This document shows, one piece after another, positions 1 through 5,790 of a DNA stretch of 28,635 nt; position 1 is the stretch's first letter, and every line of letters begins with the position of its first letter. The position numbers and the translations under genes are program-made. Source of the DNA: a virus. The notes beneath the pieces were generated by a model. The model was given only the letters and a program-made list of their open reading frames with translations. It made no database searches and was not told where the DNA came from. The DNA lies in the IMG/VR virus record IMGVR_UViG_3300013372_002223, positions 1 through 28,635 of that record; one strand, given 5' to 3'.

Positions 1-10
1 AGATAGGGTA

Positions 11-571
11 GTGGCAAATACATTTTTAATATCAGATACGCACTTTTCTCACAACAATATTCTAACTTTTAAAAATGAGGATGGTTTGCCTTTGCGTCCA
101 TTTTCTTCGGTTGAAGAAATGGACGAGGAAATGATTAAACGCTGGAATGAGACAGTAAAGCCTAATGACAAAGTTTACCATCTTGGAGATGTTGCCATTC
201 CTAAGAGAGGCTTAGATTGCTTGGCAAGATTAAATGGTGATAAGATTTTGATTAGAGGCAACCATGATATTTATAAACTAAAAGACTATACAAAATACTT
301 TAGAGACATAAGGGGTTATCATGTTTTAGACCAGATGATATTTAGTCACATTCCAGTCCATCCCGATAGTAAGGGAAGATTTAAAGCTAATATTCATGGA
401 CACTTGCACGCTAGAAGAGTGATGATGGATAGTGACATTGAGATTAGCGGTGATGAGATAAAAATAGAAAGAATTATAGACCCTTATTACTACTGCGTTT
501 CAGTAGAGAATATTGATTATAGACCAATTGCTTTTGAAGAAATTAAATCAATTATAAATGCAAATATATAA
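11..571 (+). CDS. Calcineurin-like metallophosphoesterase
   Basis: A 186-residue cytoplasmic phosphoesterase. The two-metal active-site motifs appear in family order: D-x-H at residues 9-11, GD at 59-60, GNHD at 83-86, H113 after a short strand, and GHLH at 130-133. That set is diagnostic of small phage and bacterial metallophosphoesterases, which hydrolyse phosphomonoesters, phosphodiesters or nucleotides; the actual substrate cannot be read from sequence. Start is GTG at 11 with a GGG-type ribosome site just upstream; because the window begins only ten bases earlier, the upstream context is unseen. The last 14 bases overlap the RusA-like gene, so the two are probably co-translated in an early nucleic-acid metabolism operon. 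Family assignment is firm, role is inference. Confidence 0.9.
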   Translation: MANTFLISDTHFSHNNILTFKNEDGLPLRPFSSVEEMDEEMIKRWNETVKPNDKVYHLGDVAIPKRGLDCLARLNGDKILIRGNHDIYKLKDYTKYFRDIRGYHVLDQMIFSHIPVHPDSKGRFKANIHGHLHARRVMMDSDIEISGDEIKIERIIDPYYYCVSVENIDYRPIAFEEIKSIINANI

Positions 572-890
572 GAGGATTAAACCTTTATCAATCAACAAAG
601 CCTTCCAAGGCAAGAGATTTAAAACAAAAGAATATAAAGACTACGAAGCAGAGTTGCTATACACAATGCCTCAATGCCTTAGCTTTCCAAGCACACCTTA
701 TTGCGTTTCTTTTGAGTTTGGATTCAGCAACAAAGCAAGTGACATTGACAACCCCGTTAAGCTTATCACTGATATCATGCAGAAGAAATATGGCTTCAAT
801 GATAAAGAAATCTATCAGATGAATCTTGTTAAAAAGATCGTACCAAAGGGTGAGGAGTATTTTAAAGTTGTCCTAGAAACTCTAAGCTAA
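558..890 (+). CDS. rusA: RusA-type Holliday junction resolvase
   Basis: A 110-residue homologue of RusA, the dimeric endonuclease that cuts four-way DNA junctions during recombination or before packaging. The N-terminus carries the usual SxNxxxxxxxF..T layout (SINKAFQGKRFKT, residues 11-23). The acidic catalytic patch is visible as SDIDNPVKLITD at about residues 61-72, followed by the GFNDKEIYQM segment, matching the family pattern D-x-D-N-x-x-K-x-x-x-D ... D. Length is close to the usual 110-140. It starts inside the end of the metallophosphoesterase gene (14-base overlap), implying coupled translation. In phages RusA commonly resolves branched replication products so that terminase can package them. 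Confidence 0.88.
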   Translation: MQIYKRIKPLSINKAFQGKRFKTKEYKDYEAELLYTMPQCLSFPSTPYCVSFEFGFSNKASDIDNPVKLITDIMQKKYGFNDKEIYQMNLVKKIVPKGEEYFKVVLETLS

Positions 891-981
891 ACCATGTCAA
901 GTAATTTATTTTCAAAAATAATAATTTTTTTATTGCGTATTATAAAAAGGGTCATTATAAATCACTCATCTTGAAAAAGAT

Positions 982-1035
982 ATTCCTCAGCAGTTTTCTA
1001 TTAAAAGGATGGAAAGTTTGTAGCTGCTGGGGAGT
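982..1035 (+). other. Long RNA hairpin upstream of tRNA-like element
   Basis: Bases 982-993 (ATTCCTCAGCAG) can pair with 1024-1035 (CTGCTGGGGAGT) over 12 bp including two G-U pairs, closing a 30-base loop. The stem has a GC-rich core in AT-rich surroundings and is not followed by a T-run, so it does not look like an intrinsic terminator. It sits 15 bases before the putative 5' acceptor strand of the tRNA-like element and may be a processing or regulatory structure. Confidence 0.4.
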
Positions 1036-1050
1036 TAGAATATTTTTATG

Positions 1051-1205
1051 GCGAGGGTGGACGAGTATGTTAATGTCAGTTTGTCAGCGGTCGACCAGTA
1101 GGCAAGCCACCAGTATAATTAGATTTTAAAGAATAGCGAATTAATTACTCGTAAATGCTTTAAACTAATTTGGTTTCGCAGGTTACAATCCTGTCCCTCC
1201 CACCA
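1051..1205 (+). ncRNA. tRNA-like RNA with encoded CCA, 155 bases
   Basis: The 3' part is tRNA-like: T-stem GCAGG (1178-1182), seven-base loop TTACAAT, T-stem CCTGT (1190-1194), acceptor strand CCCTCCC (1195-1201), discriminator A and CCA (1203-1205). A possible 5' acceptor strand GCGAGGG at 1051-1057 pairs at six of seven positions, followed by T8 and a D-arm-like GAC...GTC (1060-1062 with 1075-1077). Between the two halves, where a normal tRNA has about 40-50 bases, there are about 100, including a long stem of 1117-1122 plus 1125-1131 with 1158-1170 (13 bp, two-base bulge). I cannot assign an anticodon. Alternatives are a tRNA with an insertion, a tmRNA-like RNA, a degenerate tRNA, or a tRNA 3' fragment kept as an attachment site. 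The 3' half is the secure part. Confidence 0.45.
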
Positions 1206-1219
1206 AAATATTTTTCTAA

Positions 1220-1287
1220 GCCACATTAACAAAGAGCGTCATGCTCAATTGCTTTGATATGCAATAAAATGAGTTTGTTGGTGTGGC
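1220..1287 (+). other. Three-way-junction RNA or cruciform element
   Basis: A 14-bp stem, 1220-1233 with 1274-1287 (12 Watson-Crick plus two G-T pairs), encloses two further hairpins: GAGC/GCTC at 1234-1246 with a five-base loop and ATTGC/GCAAT at 1248-1265 with an eight-base loop. This is a compact three-way junction placed 15 bases after the CCA end of the tRNA-like element and 50 bases before the next start codon. It could be the 5' leader of the downstream operon, an RNA processing signal, or a DNA cruciform. No known riboswitch class is recognised. Confidence 0.45.
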
Positions 1288-1336
1288 GCAGTAAGGTATT
1301 TTAATAATTAAGCGAGATAAAATTTTAGGGGAATAA

Positions 1337-1681
1337 ATGCAAAATAAACCAAGTTCAAAAGTTATTCAATCAATCACAAATAAATCAACTGCCGTTTGGA
1401 CAGTTTTGTGTGAGGATGGTTCAATATGGTCTAAAACTACGGGGGGAGATTGGGTTTGCATCCTCGAAGCCCCAACGCAACCTAAATCTGATCTTCCTGA
1501 AGTGGGGAGTCGGTGGAGGTATAAAACAGAAAACACAATTCAGCTTGAAATTCTTGCAATTTTACACCGCCCTGTTGCCTTCCAAGTGGAATTTCGCAAT
1601 GGAGAAATTGCAGAGAGGGATCTTGAGCAATTACTAGAATTATACGAACCAATCCCGACACAATCGGACAATAAGGAGTAG
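1337..1681 (+). CDS. Unknown early protein with WR-type domain
   Basis: A 114-residue acidic protein of unknown function. The N-terminal half has a beta-rich look (AVWTVLCEDGSIWSK, residues 19-33). The second half carries a small module beginning VGSRWRY (about 56-62) and ending in ...VEFRNGEIAERDLEQLLELYEPI, which resembles modules in the genes at 3522 and 4454 of this operon. Start ATG at 1337 is preceded by GGGGA at good spacing. It is the first gene after the structured non-coding region and lies two bases before the next gene, so it heads a small co-transcribed block. No catalytic motif is seen. Confidence 0.7.
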   Translation: MQNKPSSKVIQSITNKSTAVWTVLCEDGSIWSKTTGGDWVCILEAPTQPKSDLPEVGSRWRYKTENTIQLEILAILHRPVAFQVEFRNGEIAERDLEQLLELYEPIPTQSDNKE

Positions 1682-1683
1682 AG

Positions 1684-2034
1684 ATGCAAACTAAAACACT
1701 AAGCGAGAGAATCGCGGAAATTATCAACATTAAAAAGAATCTCACGGAATTTTATTCCGTTAATGAGTTAAAAACTCAAGCAGCAGAAGAAAAAAAGGTG
1801 ATTGATGAATATGCTGGATTGATAGCGGATAGATTCATTTTAGGAAGTTATATTGATTTAATCGACGAAGTTCTGCCGCTAGTCACTGAGCTTCAAGCAA
1901 AAAACGCAGCACTACTAGCTAAGAACAAAGAGCTTGAAGAAGAGGTGGGTATGGAGTGGAACTGGGCCGAGATGGCAAAAGAGATTAAACGCGGGATTAT
2001 AACTACAGATAAACTTAACAAACAAGGAGAGTAA
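1684..2034 (+). CDS. Unknown coiled-coil early protein
   Basis: A 116-residue, mostly helical protein with no recognised family. Residues about 85-108 (LQAKNAALLAKNKELEEEVG) form an obvious heptad-type coiled coil, so it probably oligomerises. A strong AAGGAG ribosome site sits just ahead of the ATG at 1684, and the gene begins two bases after the previous stop. It is directly followed, with no gap, by the gene at 2035. Soluble; no signal peptide or membrane segment. Function cannot be assigned. Confidence 0.65.
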   Translation: MQTKTLSERIAEIINIKKNLTEFYSVNELKTQAAEEKKVIDEYAGLIADRFILGSYIDLIDEVLPLVTELQAKNAALLAKNKELEEEVGMEWNWAEMAKEIKRGIITTDKLNKQGE

Positions 2035-2343
2035 ATGAAACATAGATATATTGTAACGGGAATCCCTAGAAATTTTATTTTAAGACGGATTATTAAAGAA
2101 ATTTGCTTAATCAAAAGAGCTGGAAAATTTCCAAAGAATCAAAATGGGTATGTTGTAATATCTGAACAGTTTCGCAAAAGCGCTAAAAGTAAAAGTTTGA
2201 TTTTACAACATTTTCCTAATTTATCTTTGGTTACTTGGTGCGATATTAAGCATCAAAACGATGATTTTTTTCCAATACACCACCCAAATAAGATTTTACT
2301 GGAATTTTTGATTAAAAATTTAGTAATTAGGTTTGGGTATTAA
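2035..2343 (+). CDS. Unknown basic early protein
   Basis: A 102-residue lysine- and arginine-rich protein of unknown function with alternating strand and helix character and no cysteine cluster or membrane segment. The ATG immediately follows the upstream stop codon, and AAGGAG lies about seven bases before it inside the upstream gene, which supports this start and coupled translation. Basic charge would suit nucleic-acid binding, but that is only a guess. Confidence 0.6.
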   Translation: MKHRYIVTGIPRNFILRRIIKEICLIKRAGKFPKNQNGYVVISEQFRKSAKSKSLILQHFPNLSLVTWCDIKHQNDDFFPIHHPNKILLEFLIKNLVIRFGY

Positions 2344-2360
2344 TTAAAAAATGAGGGCAA

Positions 2361-2426
2361 ATGAAAGGTAAAATATTCAACGCACAAGAAGTACAAGGGA
2401 TAATAGCGGAGGTAGAAAATGATTAA
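2361..2426 (+). CDS. 21-residue ORF, possible gene stub
   Basis: A short reading frame, MKGKIFNAQEVQGIIAEVEN plus a final D, with a GAGGG ribosome site at proper spacing and its stop overlapping the next start (AATGATTAA). Its first residues resemble the N-terminus of a widespread phage protein whose members begin similarly and continue with a KTQTRR-type motif (recalled family knowledge, not searched). Here the reading frame stops before that motif, so it may be a truncated relic now serving to couple translation of the gene at 2419. It could also be a genuine micropeptide. Confidence 0.4.
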   Translation: MKGKIFNAQEVQGIIAEVEND

Positions 2427-2646
2427 AACACTAAAACAATATTTATCTCTTAAGAGGTTATATGATTTTTTAGTTAAGAAAGGAATTTGTAAACCATTAG
2501 AGCAAGTAAAAAGAGAGCAAAAAATTTTCATAGAAGCCAGAAAAATTGAGGCGGCTAAAGACCATTTGCGGTTTATGAAAACCACTATTTTCAAAAAACA
2601 TTACAAGAATAAGGTTTGGAAAGATTTCTACAACTCAAATAACTAA
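2419..2646 (+). CDS. Unknown small basic protein
   Basis: A 75-residue helical, strongly basic protein (many Lys in QVKREQKIFIEARKIEAAKD, residues about 29-48). GGAGG precedes the ATG at 2419 by eight bases, and the start overlaps the stop of the 21-residue frame. No family recognised; no membrane segment. Its composition suits a nucleic-acid or host-protein binding early protein, which is inference only. Confidence 0.55.
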   Translation: MIKTLKQYLSLKRLYDFLVKKGICKPLEQVKREQKIFIEARKIEAAKDHLRFMKTTIFKKHYKNKVWKDFYNSNN

Positions 2647-2652
2647 AAGCTT

Positions 2653-2769
2653 ATGATCAAATCAATAAAAGGCGCAAAAGTAATTGTAAAATGCAAATGC
2701 TGCAAAGAGGAGTTTGAAGCATCGCCGTGGGTTTGGTCAATTTCTTACGAGGTATTAAATGCAAGATAA
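2653..2769 (+). CDS. 38-residue zinc-ribbon-like fragment
   Basis: A short frame with a cysteine knuckle KCKCCKEEFEA (residues 18-28). This resembles the first half of small phage zinc-ribbon proteins, which usually carry a second Cys pair (FCSKSCK-like) about 15 residues later. That second half is absent: the frame runs into, and overlaps by 11 bases, the HNH endonuclease gene. No clear ribosome site is seen before the ATG. The simplest reading is a gene truncated when the homing endonuclease inserted, but a functional short protein cannot be excluded. Confidence 0.4.
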   Translation: MIKSIKGAKVIVKCKCCKEEFEASPWVWSISYEVLNAR

Positions 2770-3310
2770 CTTGTATAGATGTAAAAGTTATTTAGGTTAT
2801 TCAGTTACTGAGAATGGCAAAGTATTTTCTCATAGAACTAGGAGAGGAATAAAAGGCAAAAATCATGCTGGATCAGAACTTGTAATAGATTATAACTATA
2901 AAAGATTGTTAAAACCAACTAAAAATAACAAGGGGTATTTATCACTGACTATAAAAGTAAACAATAAATTAAAATCAAGGCGGGTTCATAGCTTGGTGCT
3001 AGACGCTTTTTATGAAAAACCATTTCAAAATGCAATATGTCGTCATTTAGATGGGAATTGCTTAAATAATCACTACACTAATTTAAAATGGGGAACTCTA
3101 CAAGAAAATGCTGCAGATCGGAAAACTCACGGAACTTATTATCGAGGTCATGAGCATTGCAATTCTAAATTAACTTTAGAGCAAGCTACTTATATTAAAC
3201 AAAGCAAGAACAAGGTTAGGTTATTGGCAGAAATTTTTAATGTGAGTATTTCCACAATAGAAGGGATAAGATATGGCAAAACTTACAAAAACATCGAGGT
3301 GGTGAAATGA
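2759..3310 (+). CDS. HNH homing endonuclease, NUMOD4-like N-terminus
   Basis: A 183-residue endonuclease of the phage homing type. Residues about 6-25 (YRCKSYLGYSVTENGKVFS) match the NUMOD4-like DNA-binding start. The HNH core runs from the VH at 76-77 through CRHLDGN (94-100), the Asn-rich turn, and NLKWGT (108-113), the family's second His/Asn block. The C-terminus (KLTLEQATYIKQSKNKVRLL onward to YGKTYKNI) looks like the helix-turn-helix module found in such nucleases. GAGG lies eight bases ahead of the ATG. Such genes spread by cutting alleles lacking them; its position next to two gene stubs supports a mobile history. Confidence 0.85.
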   Translation: MQDNLYRCKSYLGYSVTENGKVFSHRTRRGIKGKNHAGSELVIDYNYKRLLKPTKNNKGYLSLTIKVNNKLKSRRVHSLVLDAFYEKPFQNAICRHLDGNCLNNHYTNLKWGTLQENAADRKTHGTYYRGHEHCNSKLTLEQATYIKQSKNKVRLLAEIFNVSISTIEGIRYGKTYKNIEVVK

Positions 3311-3507
3311 GTAGCAGAGCAAGAAGGTTAAAAATAGATCCAATTTTGTTAAAAATAGCTAGGAAAAATGACCTATTCACATGGCGATTAGGCGATTGGG
3401 ATATTGTATTAAAGCCAACGAAAGGCTATCACGTTTTTAATCGAAAAACTGGCAGCGGCAATATCGCCAAGTTTTATCAGGAATTTTATGAAATTACTAA
3501 AAATTAA
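3307..3507 (+). CDS. Unknown small early protein
   Basis: A 66-residue basic protein with no recognised family. ATG at 3307 overlaps the HNH stop codon as ATGA, and GAGGTGG lies just upstream, giving a well-supported start and translational coupling. Sequence suggests an N-terminal basic helix followed by a short beta hairpin (WDIVLKPTKGYHVFNRKTG). It may be an ordinary early gene carried along with the endonuclease. Confidence 0.6.
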   Translation: MSSRARRLKIDPILLKIARKNDLFTWRLGDWDIVLKPTKGYHVFNRKTGSGNIAKFYQEFYEITKN

Positions 3508-3521
3508 AAGATCAAAATAAC

Positions 3522-4454
3522 ATGACAAATAAAATGCCGGTAGTGGGTCAGAGATATAGACATAAAAAAACCAACTCTTTATATAGATTGGCTTTTGGAT
3601 TGGGTTATAGTGATTATGTTGCTGTAAATGAGCAAGACTCTAAAAACACTTTTTTCTATTCTGATGCTCCTTCCTCAATTAAATTATTTTGGGAGAATTT
3701 CGAAGAACTCCCAGACTCTAACTCGCAGGAAAACGAGGAAATGCAAGATATTTCAATATGTTTTAGATGTGGCAAGAAAGGGGGGATAGACTCGGAACAC
3801 AACTGCAATAGGTTTGCAGGACTGGGTGGAGGGGGCGGTGGAACTATTACCCCCAATCCAGTTGACCTTGAGAAGAAGGAAGTAAACGAAGTTGAGAGGG
3901 CTTCGGAATGGCTTAAGAAGGTTCTTGATAAATCAATGGGTTTAGATATGAAAAAGAAGCCAGTTGTTTCTCTTGAGGGGGCCGCACAAAGTTTGCTTGC
4001 TGCTTTGGAAGCTGAGAAAACAAAAGGAACAACCGAATCCGAAAACAAGTATTTCCAAGCTGGCTGGATTGCTGCCAGAGCAATGTTTAGAAAAGCTAGT
4101 GATGAAACAAAAGAGGCGATGAAGCTTTTGCAATTCCAAGTAGATAATAACTGCAAAGAATACATTAATGAAGTTGACCCAAGATTCTTACCGCCGTTAT
4201 TTATCCGAACTTTAGAAAGAGCTAGAAATCTTTTACAGGCTTTGAGCAAGCAGTTTACTAATAATGATTTGTCGAAACCAGAGCCTAAAATCGACATGAA
4301 AGAAAAATGTGTCGAGCCAGTGAGTATTTGGAAGGATGTTAGTGAGTCAATTTACCACTGCAATTTTTCACCAGATCAACTTTGTCTATATGAAAAGTTC
4401 ATTGAATCTTTCGAGCAAATACAGAAGGATATTCAAAAACTTATGAGGAAATAA
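3522..4454 (+). CDS. Unknown protein: WR-type domain, zinc knuckle, helices
   Basis: A 310-residue multi-part protein. Residues 1-70 (MPVVGQRYRHKKTNSLYRLA ... FFYSD ... FWENFEELPD) form the same small module seen in the genes at 1337 and 4454. Residues about 79-94 (CFRCGKKGGIDSEHNC) are a Cys-Cys-His-Cys zinc knuckle. A Gly run (GLGGGGGG) and a proline-containing linker follow. The remainder is helical and charged. No clear ribosome site precedes the ATG. Its stop overlaps the next start by one base (TAATG). The modular build suggests an adaptor or nucleic-acid-binding protein; function unknown. Confidence 0.65.
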   Translation: MTNKMPVVGQRYRHKKTNSLYRLAFGLGYSDYVAVNEQDSKNTFFYSDAPSSIKLFWENFEELPDSNSQENEEMQDISICFRCGKKGGIDSEHNCNRFAGLGGGGGGTITPNPVDLEKKEVNEVERASEWLKKVLDKSMGLDMKKKPVVSLEGAAQSLLAALEAEKTKGTTESENKYFQAGWIAARAMFRKASDETKEAMKLLQFQVDNNCKEYINEVDPRFLPPLFIRTLERARNLLQALSKQFTNNDLSKPEPKIDMKEKCVEPVSIWKDVSESIYHCNFSPDQLCLYEKFIESFEQIQKDIQKLMRK

Positions 4455-4633
4455 TGAAAAGAATGATAGAAATAGGAAGTCAATGGAAATCGCGAGACAA
4501 CAAAATAGTCACGGTTGATTTTGTAAAGAATAATTTGGTTGTTTGGACTTATGAATTTAATGATAGAGAGCAAATGACCTTGTCATCTCATAAAGATCAT
4601 TTTTTAAAAGATTTTAAACAACTTAAGCTATAG
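4454..4633 (+). CDS. Small WR-type domain protein, 59 residues
   Basis: This 59-residue frame begins with an ATG sharing one base with the previous stop (TAATG) and ends just before the convergent junction. The sequence (IEIGSQWKSRDNKIVTVDFV ... FLKDFKQLKL) closely follows the layout of the modules in the genes at 1337 and 3522: a Gly-x-x-W/Y-K/R start, two short strands, then a Phe-rich C-terminal helix. It therefore appears to be a single free-standing copy of that module. Last gene of the + strand block. Confidence 0.6.
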   Translation: MKRMIEIGSQWKSRDNKIVTVDFVKNNLVVWTYEFNDREQMTLSSHKDHFLKDFKQLKL

Positions 4634-4653
4634 TAGCTTTGCTATACTTTTTT
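4629..4653 (+). terminator. Weak intrinsic terminator at convergent junction
   Basis: TATAG (4629-4633) pairs with CTATA (4642-4646), or alternatively GTAGC with GCTAT around a three-base loop, followed by six T residues at 4648-4653. It lies exactly where the + strand early block ends and the - strand late block ends, and overlaps the stop codons of both flanking genes. The stem is short and AT-rich, so efficiency is doubtful; position is the stronger argument. Confidence 0.4.
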
Positions 4654-5034
4654 AATTGCATTAAAACTACTTCTGCCGAATATTCTTACAGCGAGAAACA
4701 TTGACCCCCTTTTCCATTTTGGGACTTTTAAAACTTCCATAGCTTGCAGGAAGAATAAGTCAGCATCTTTTCTTTTAATGAATTCGGGCCTATCTTTTGA
4801 ATAAAGGTAGTCGTGAACCATAGCAGCTTTATTATAAATTCCAATCGGGGGGAAGATCGGATAGAGGATGCTAGGGGTTGACGCAAAGTCAGTTAAAAAC
4901 CCTTCTGGAATAATAATTTCGCGCAAAATATTTCCAAACTTATCAGCATAATAAAATCTGAAGGCGCGCTTTAAAATCCAGCTATTGCCTACGCTCTCAA
5001 CCAATAATTCTTCGGTAAATTTCTGAGTTGTCAT
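4642..5034 (-). CDS. DUF1353 family protein
   Basis: A 130-residue protein matching the phage family DUF1353. Its signature blocks are present: GFLTDFAST (45-53), the proline-rich turn IFPPIGIYNKAA, VHDYLY (73-78), and the DADLFFLQAM block followed by AVRIFG near the C-terminus. The family is common in tailed phages, often near lysis or tail genes, but has no established activity. It is the last gene of the - strand late block, 11 bases after the DUF5675 gene, and its stop overlaps the terminator hairpin. Confidence 0.85.
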   Translation of the reverse strand: MTTQKFTEELLVESVGNSWILKRAFRFYYADKFGNILREIIIPEGFLTDFASTPSILYPIFPPIGIYNKAAMVHDYLYSKDRPEFIKRKDADLFFLQAMEVLKVPKWKRGSMFLAVRIFGRSSFNAIKKV

Positions 5035-5045
5035 AATTTTTGAAT

Positions 5046-5528
5046 TTAAACTTTACATAAAGTTTCTTCCGAAGTGATAACTAAAGTAAATTCTTTAGTG
5101 TCGCCAAGAAATTTCATTAATTTATCCATAGCATCTCTTGATTGACTAGCCATCCATTTCTTATGGGTCGGAATCTTAGGGTCGTTCTTAGGGTTCATAT
5201 TTTGAATTGTGATGGCGGGAGCTATACAGCCTTGTAATTCTTCAATCCAGTTGGCGCAGTGTATTCTAACGCCTTGCCAGCCACCAGAAATATTCATTAT
5301 CTCGAAAGTATATTTCTTAAAACGATTGCTGTATGTCCATTTAACTTGATAAGCTCCTTCAGGTATGCAGCAACTCTCATTTAATTTGGTGCTTGGATTA
5401 TTTCTTCTGAATTTCTCTAAACCATGAAATCTAGGGCGTTCAAAGGTTTTGATGATTTCTTTACCATCGCAGAGTAAACGGCCTTTGGTTGCTTCTGGTG
5501 GGTAGTCTCTTATTAGGGTTAATTGCAT
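5046..5528 (-). CDS. DUF5675 family protein, possible cell-wall enzyme
   Basis: A 160-residue protein of the DUF5675 type. Family blocks seen: a CIPEGAYQV turn (54-62), a central strand region, and GVRIHCANWIEELQGCI (86-102), where H90, N93 and G100-C101 are the conserved positions. The IPEG ... IH ... GC spacing is reminiscent of L,D-transpeptidase (YkuD) catalytic blocks, which is an observation and not proof of homology. The gene follows the outer spanin stop by one base (TAAT-ATG), so it belongs to the lysis cluster by position. No classical endolysin is seen elsewhere in the window. No signal peptide. Confidence 0.75.
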   Translation of the reverse strand: MQLTLIRDYPPEATKGRLLCDGKEIIKTFERPRFHGLEKFRRNNPSTKLNESCCIPEGAYQVKWTYSNRFKKYTFEIMNISGGWQGVRIHCANWIEELQGCIAPAITIQNMNPKNDPKIPTHKKWMASQSRDAMDKLMKFLGDTKEFTLVITSEETLCKV

Positions 5529-5529
5529 A

Positions 5530-5790
5530 TTAATCTATGTCACAGGTTTCTTGTTCTTCGTTGCTGAGATACGCTTTGCAATATTCGCAAGCGTTCTGAT
5601 TATTGGAGATGATAAACTCCTTGTCCTTACGACTATAAATTGTTTTAGACTCAAAATATATAAGATGAGATCCAAGACAAATATCCTTACTTAGTTTTAT
5701 TTCTTCTTGTCCATTTTGGCATGCGCTTATCAAGATCAGACTCGCTAAGACGAGCAATTTCTTGCTTTGTTTTATTAATTTTTTCAACAT
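5530..5790 (-). CDS. Outer-spanin-like lipoprotein (Rz1-like)
   Basis: The start at 5790 is chosen over a GTG at 5826 because AAGGTGG lies ahead of the ATG at good spacing and it puts the signal peptide at the N-terminus. The 86-residue product has a lysine-rich start, a hydrophobic core (LLVLASLILISAC) and a lipobox ending at Cys24, so the mature 63-residue protein should be an outer-membrane lipoprotein. It begins inside the gene at 5687-5929 in a different frame, the arrangement typical of Rz/Rz1 pairs. Unlike lambda Rz1 it is not proline-rich and contains several cysteines. Role in fusing the two membranes at lysis is inferred from architecture. Confidence 0.65.
   Translation of the reverse strand: MLKKLIKQSKKLLVLASLILISACQNGQEEIKLSKDICLGSHLIYFESKTIYSRKDKEFIISNNQNACEYCKAYLSNEEQETCDID

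Larger units (their letters stand above)
891..1336. other. 446-base structured non-coding region
   Basis: No credible protein gene lies here. Three separate foldable blocks follow one another on the + strand: a 12-bp hairpin (982-1035), a tRNA-like element ending in CCA (1051-1205) and a 14-bp closed multi-branched hairpin (1220-1287). A short AT-rich stretch with TATTATAAA (about 941-949) precedes them and could be a -10 element, but I see no matching -35. A GGGGA ribosome site at about 1328-1333 serves the next gene. The density of stems in an otherwise tightly packed phage genome suggests a transcribed RNA locus. Confidence 0.55.

Noticed and set aside
1048-1101. 17-codon frame MARVDEYVNVSLSAVDQ inside the tRNA-like element, considered as a tmRNA tag
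   Set aside because: It lacks the typical tag start (A-N-D type) and the terminal Leu-Ala-Ala, has no ribosome site at proper distance and overlaps the acceptor and D-arm-like positions.
1174-1205. tRNA 3' end as an integration site (attP)
   Set aside because: Possible in principle, but no integrase or excision gene is in the window and the upstream sequence also pairs to extend the tRNA-like fold; kept only as an alternative.
3656-4297. 213-codon open frame on the - strand
   Set aside because: Fully antisense to the gene at 3522-4454, which has a domain structure shared with neighbours; the antisense product is Ser/Leu/Pro-rich low-complexity sequence including a run of prolines opposite the Gly codons.
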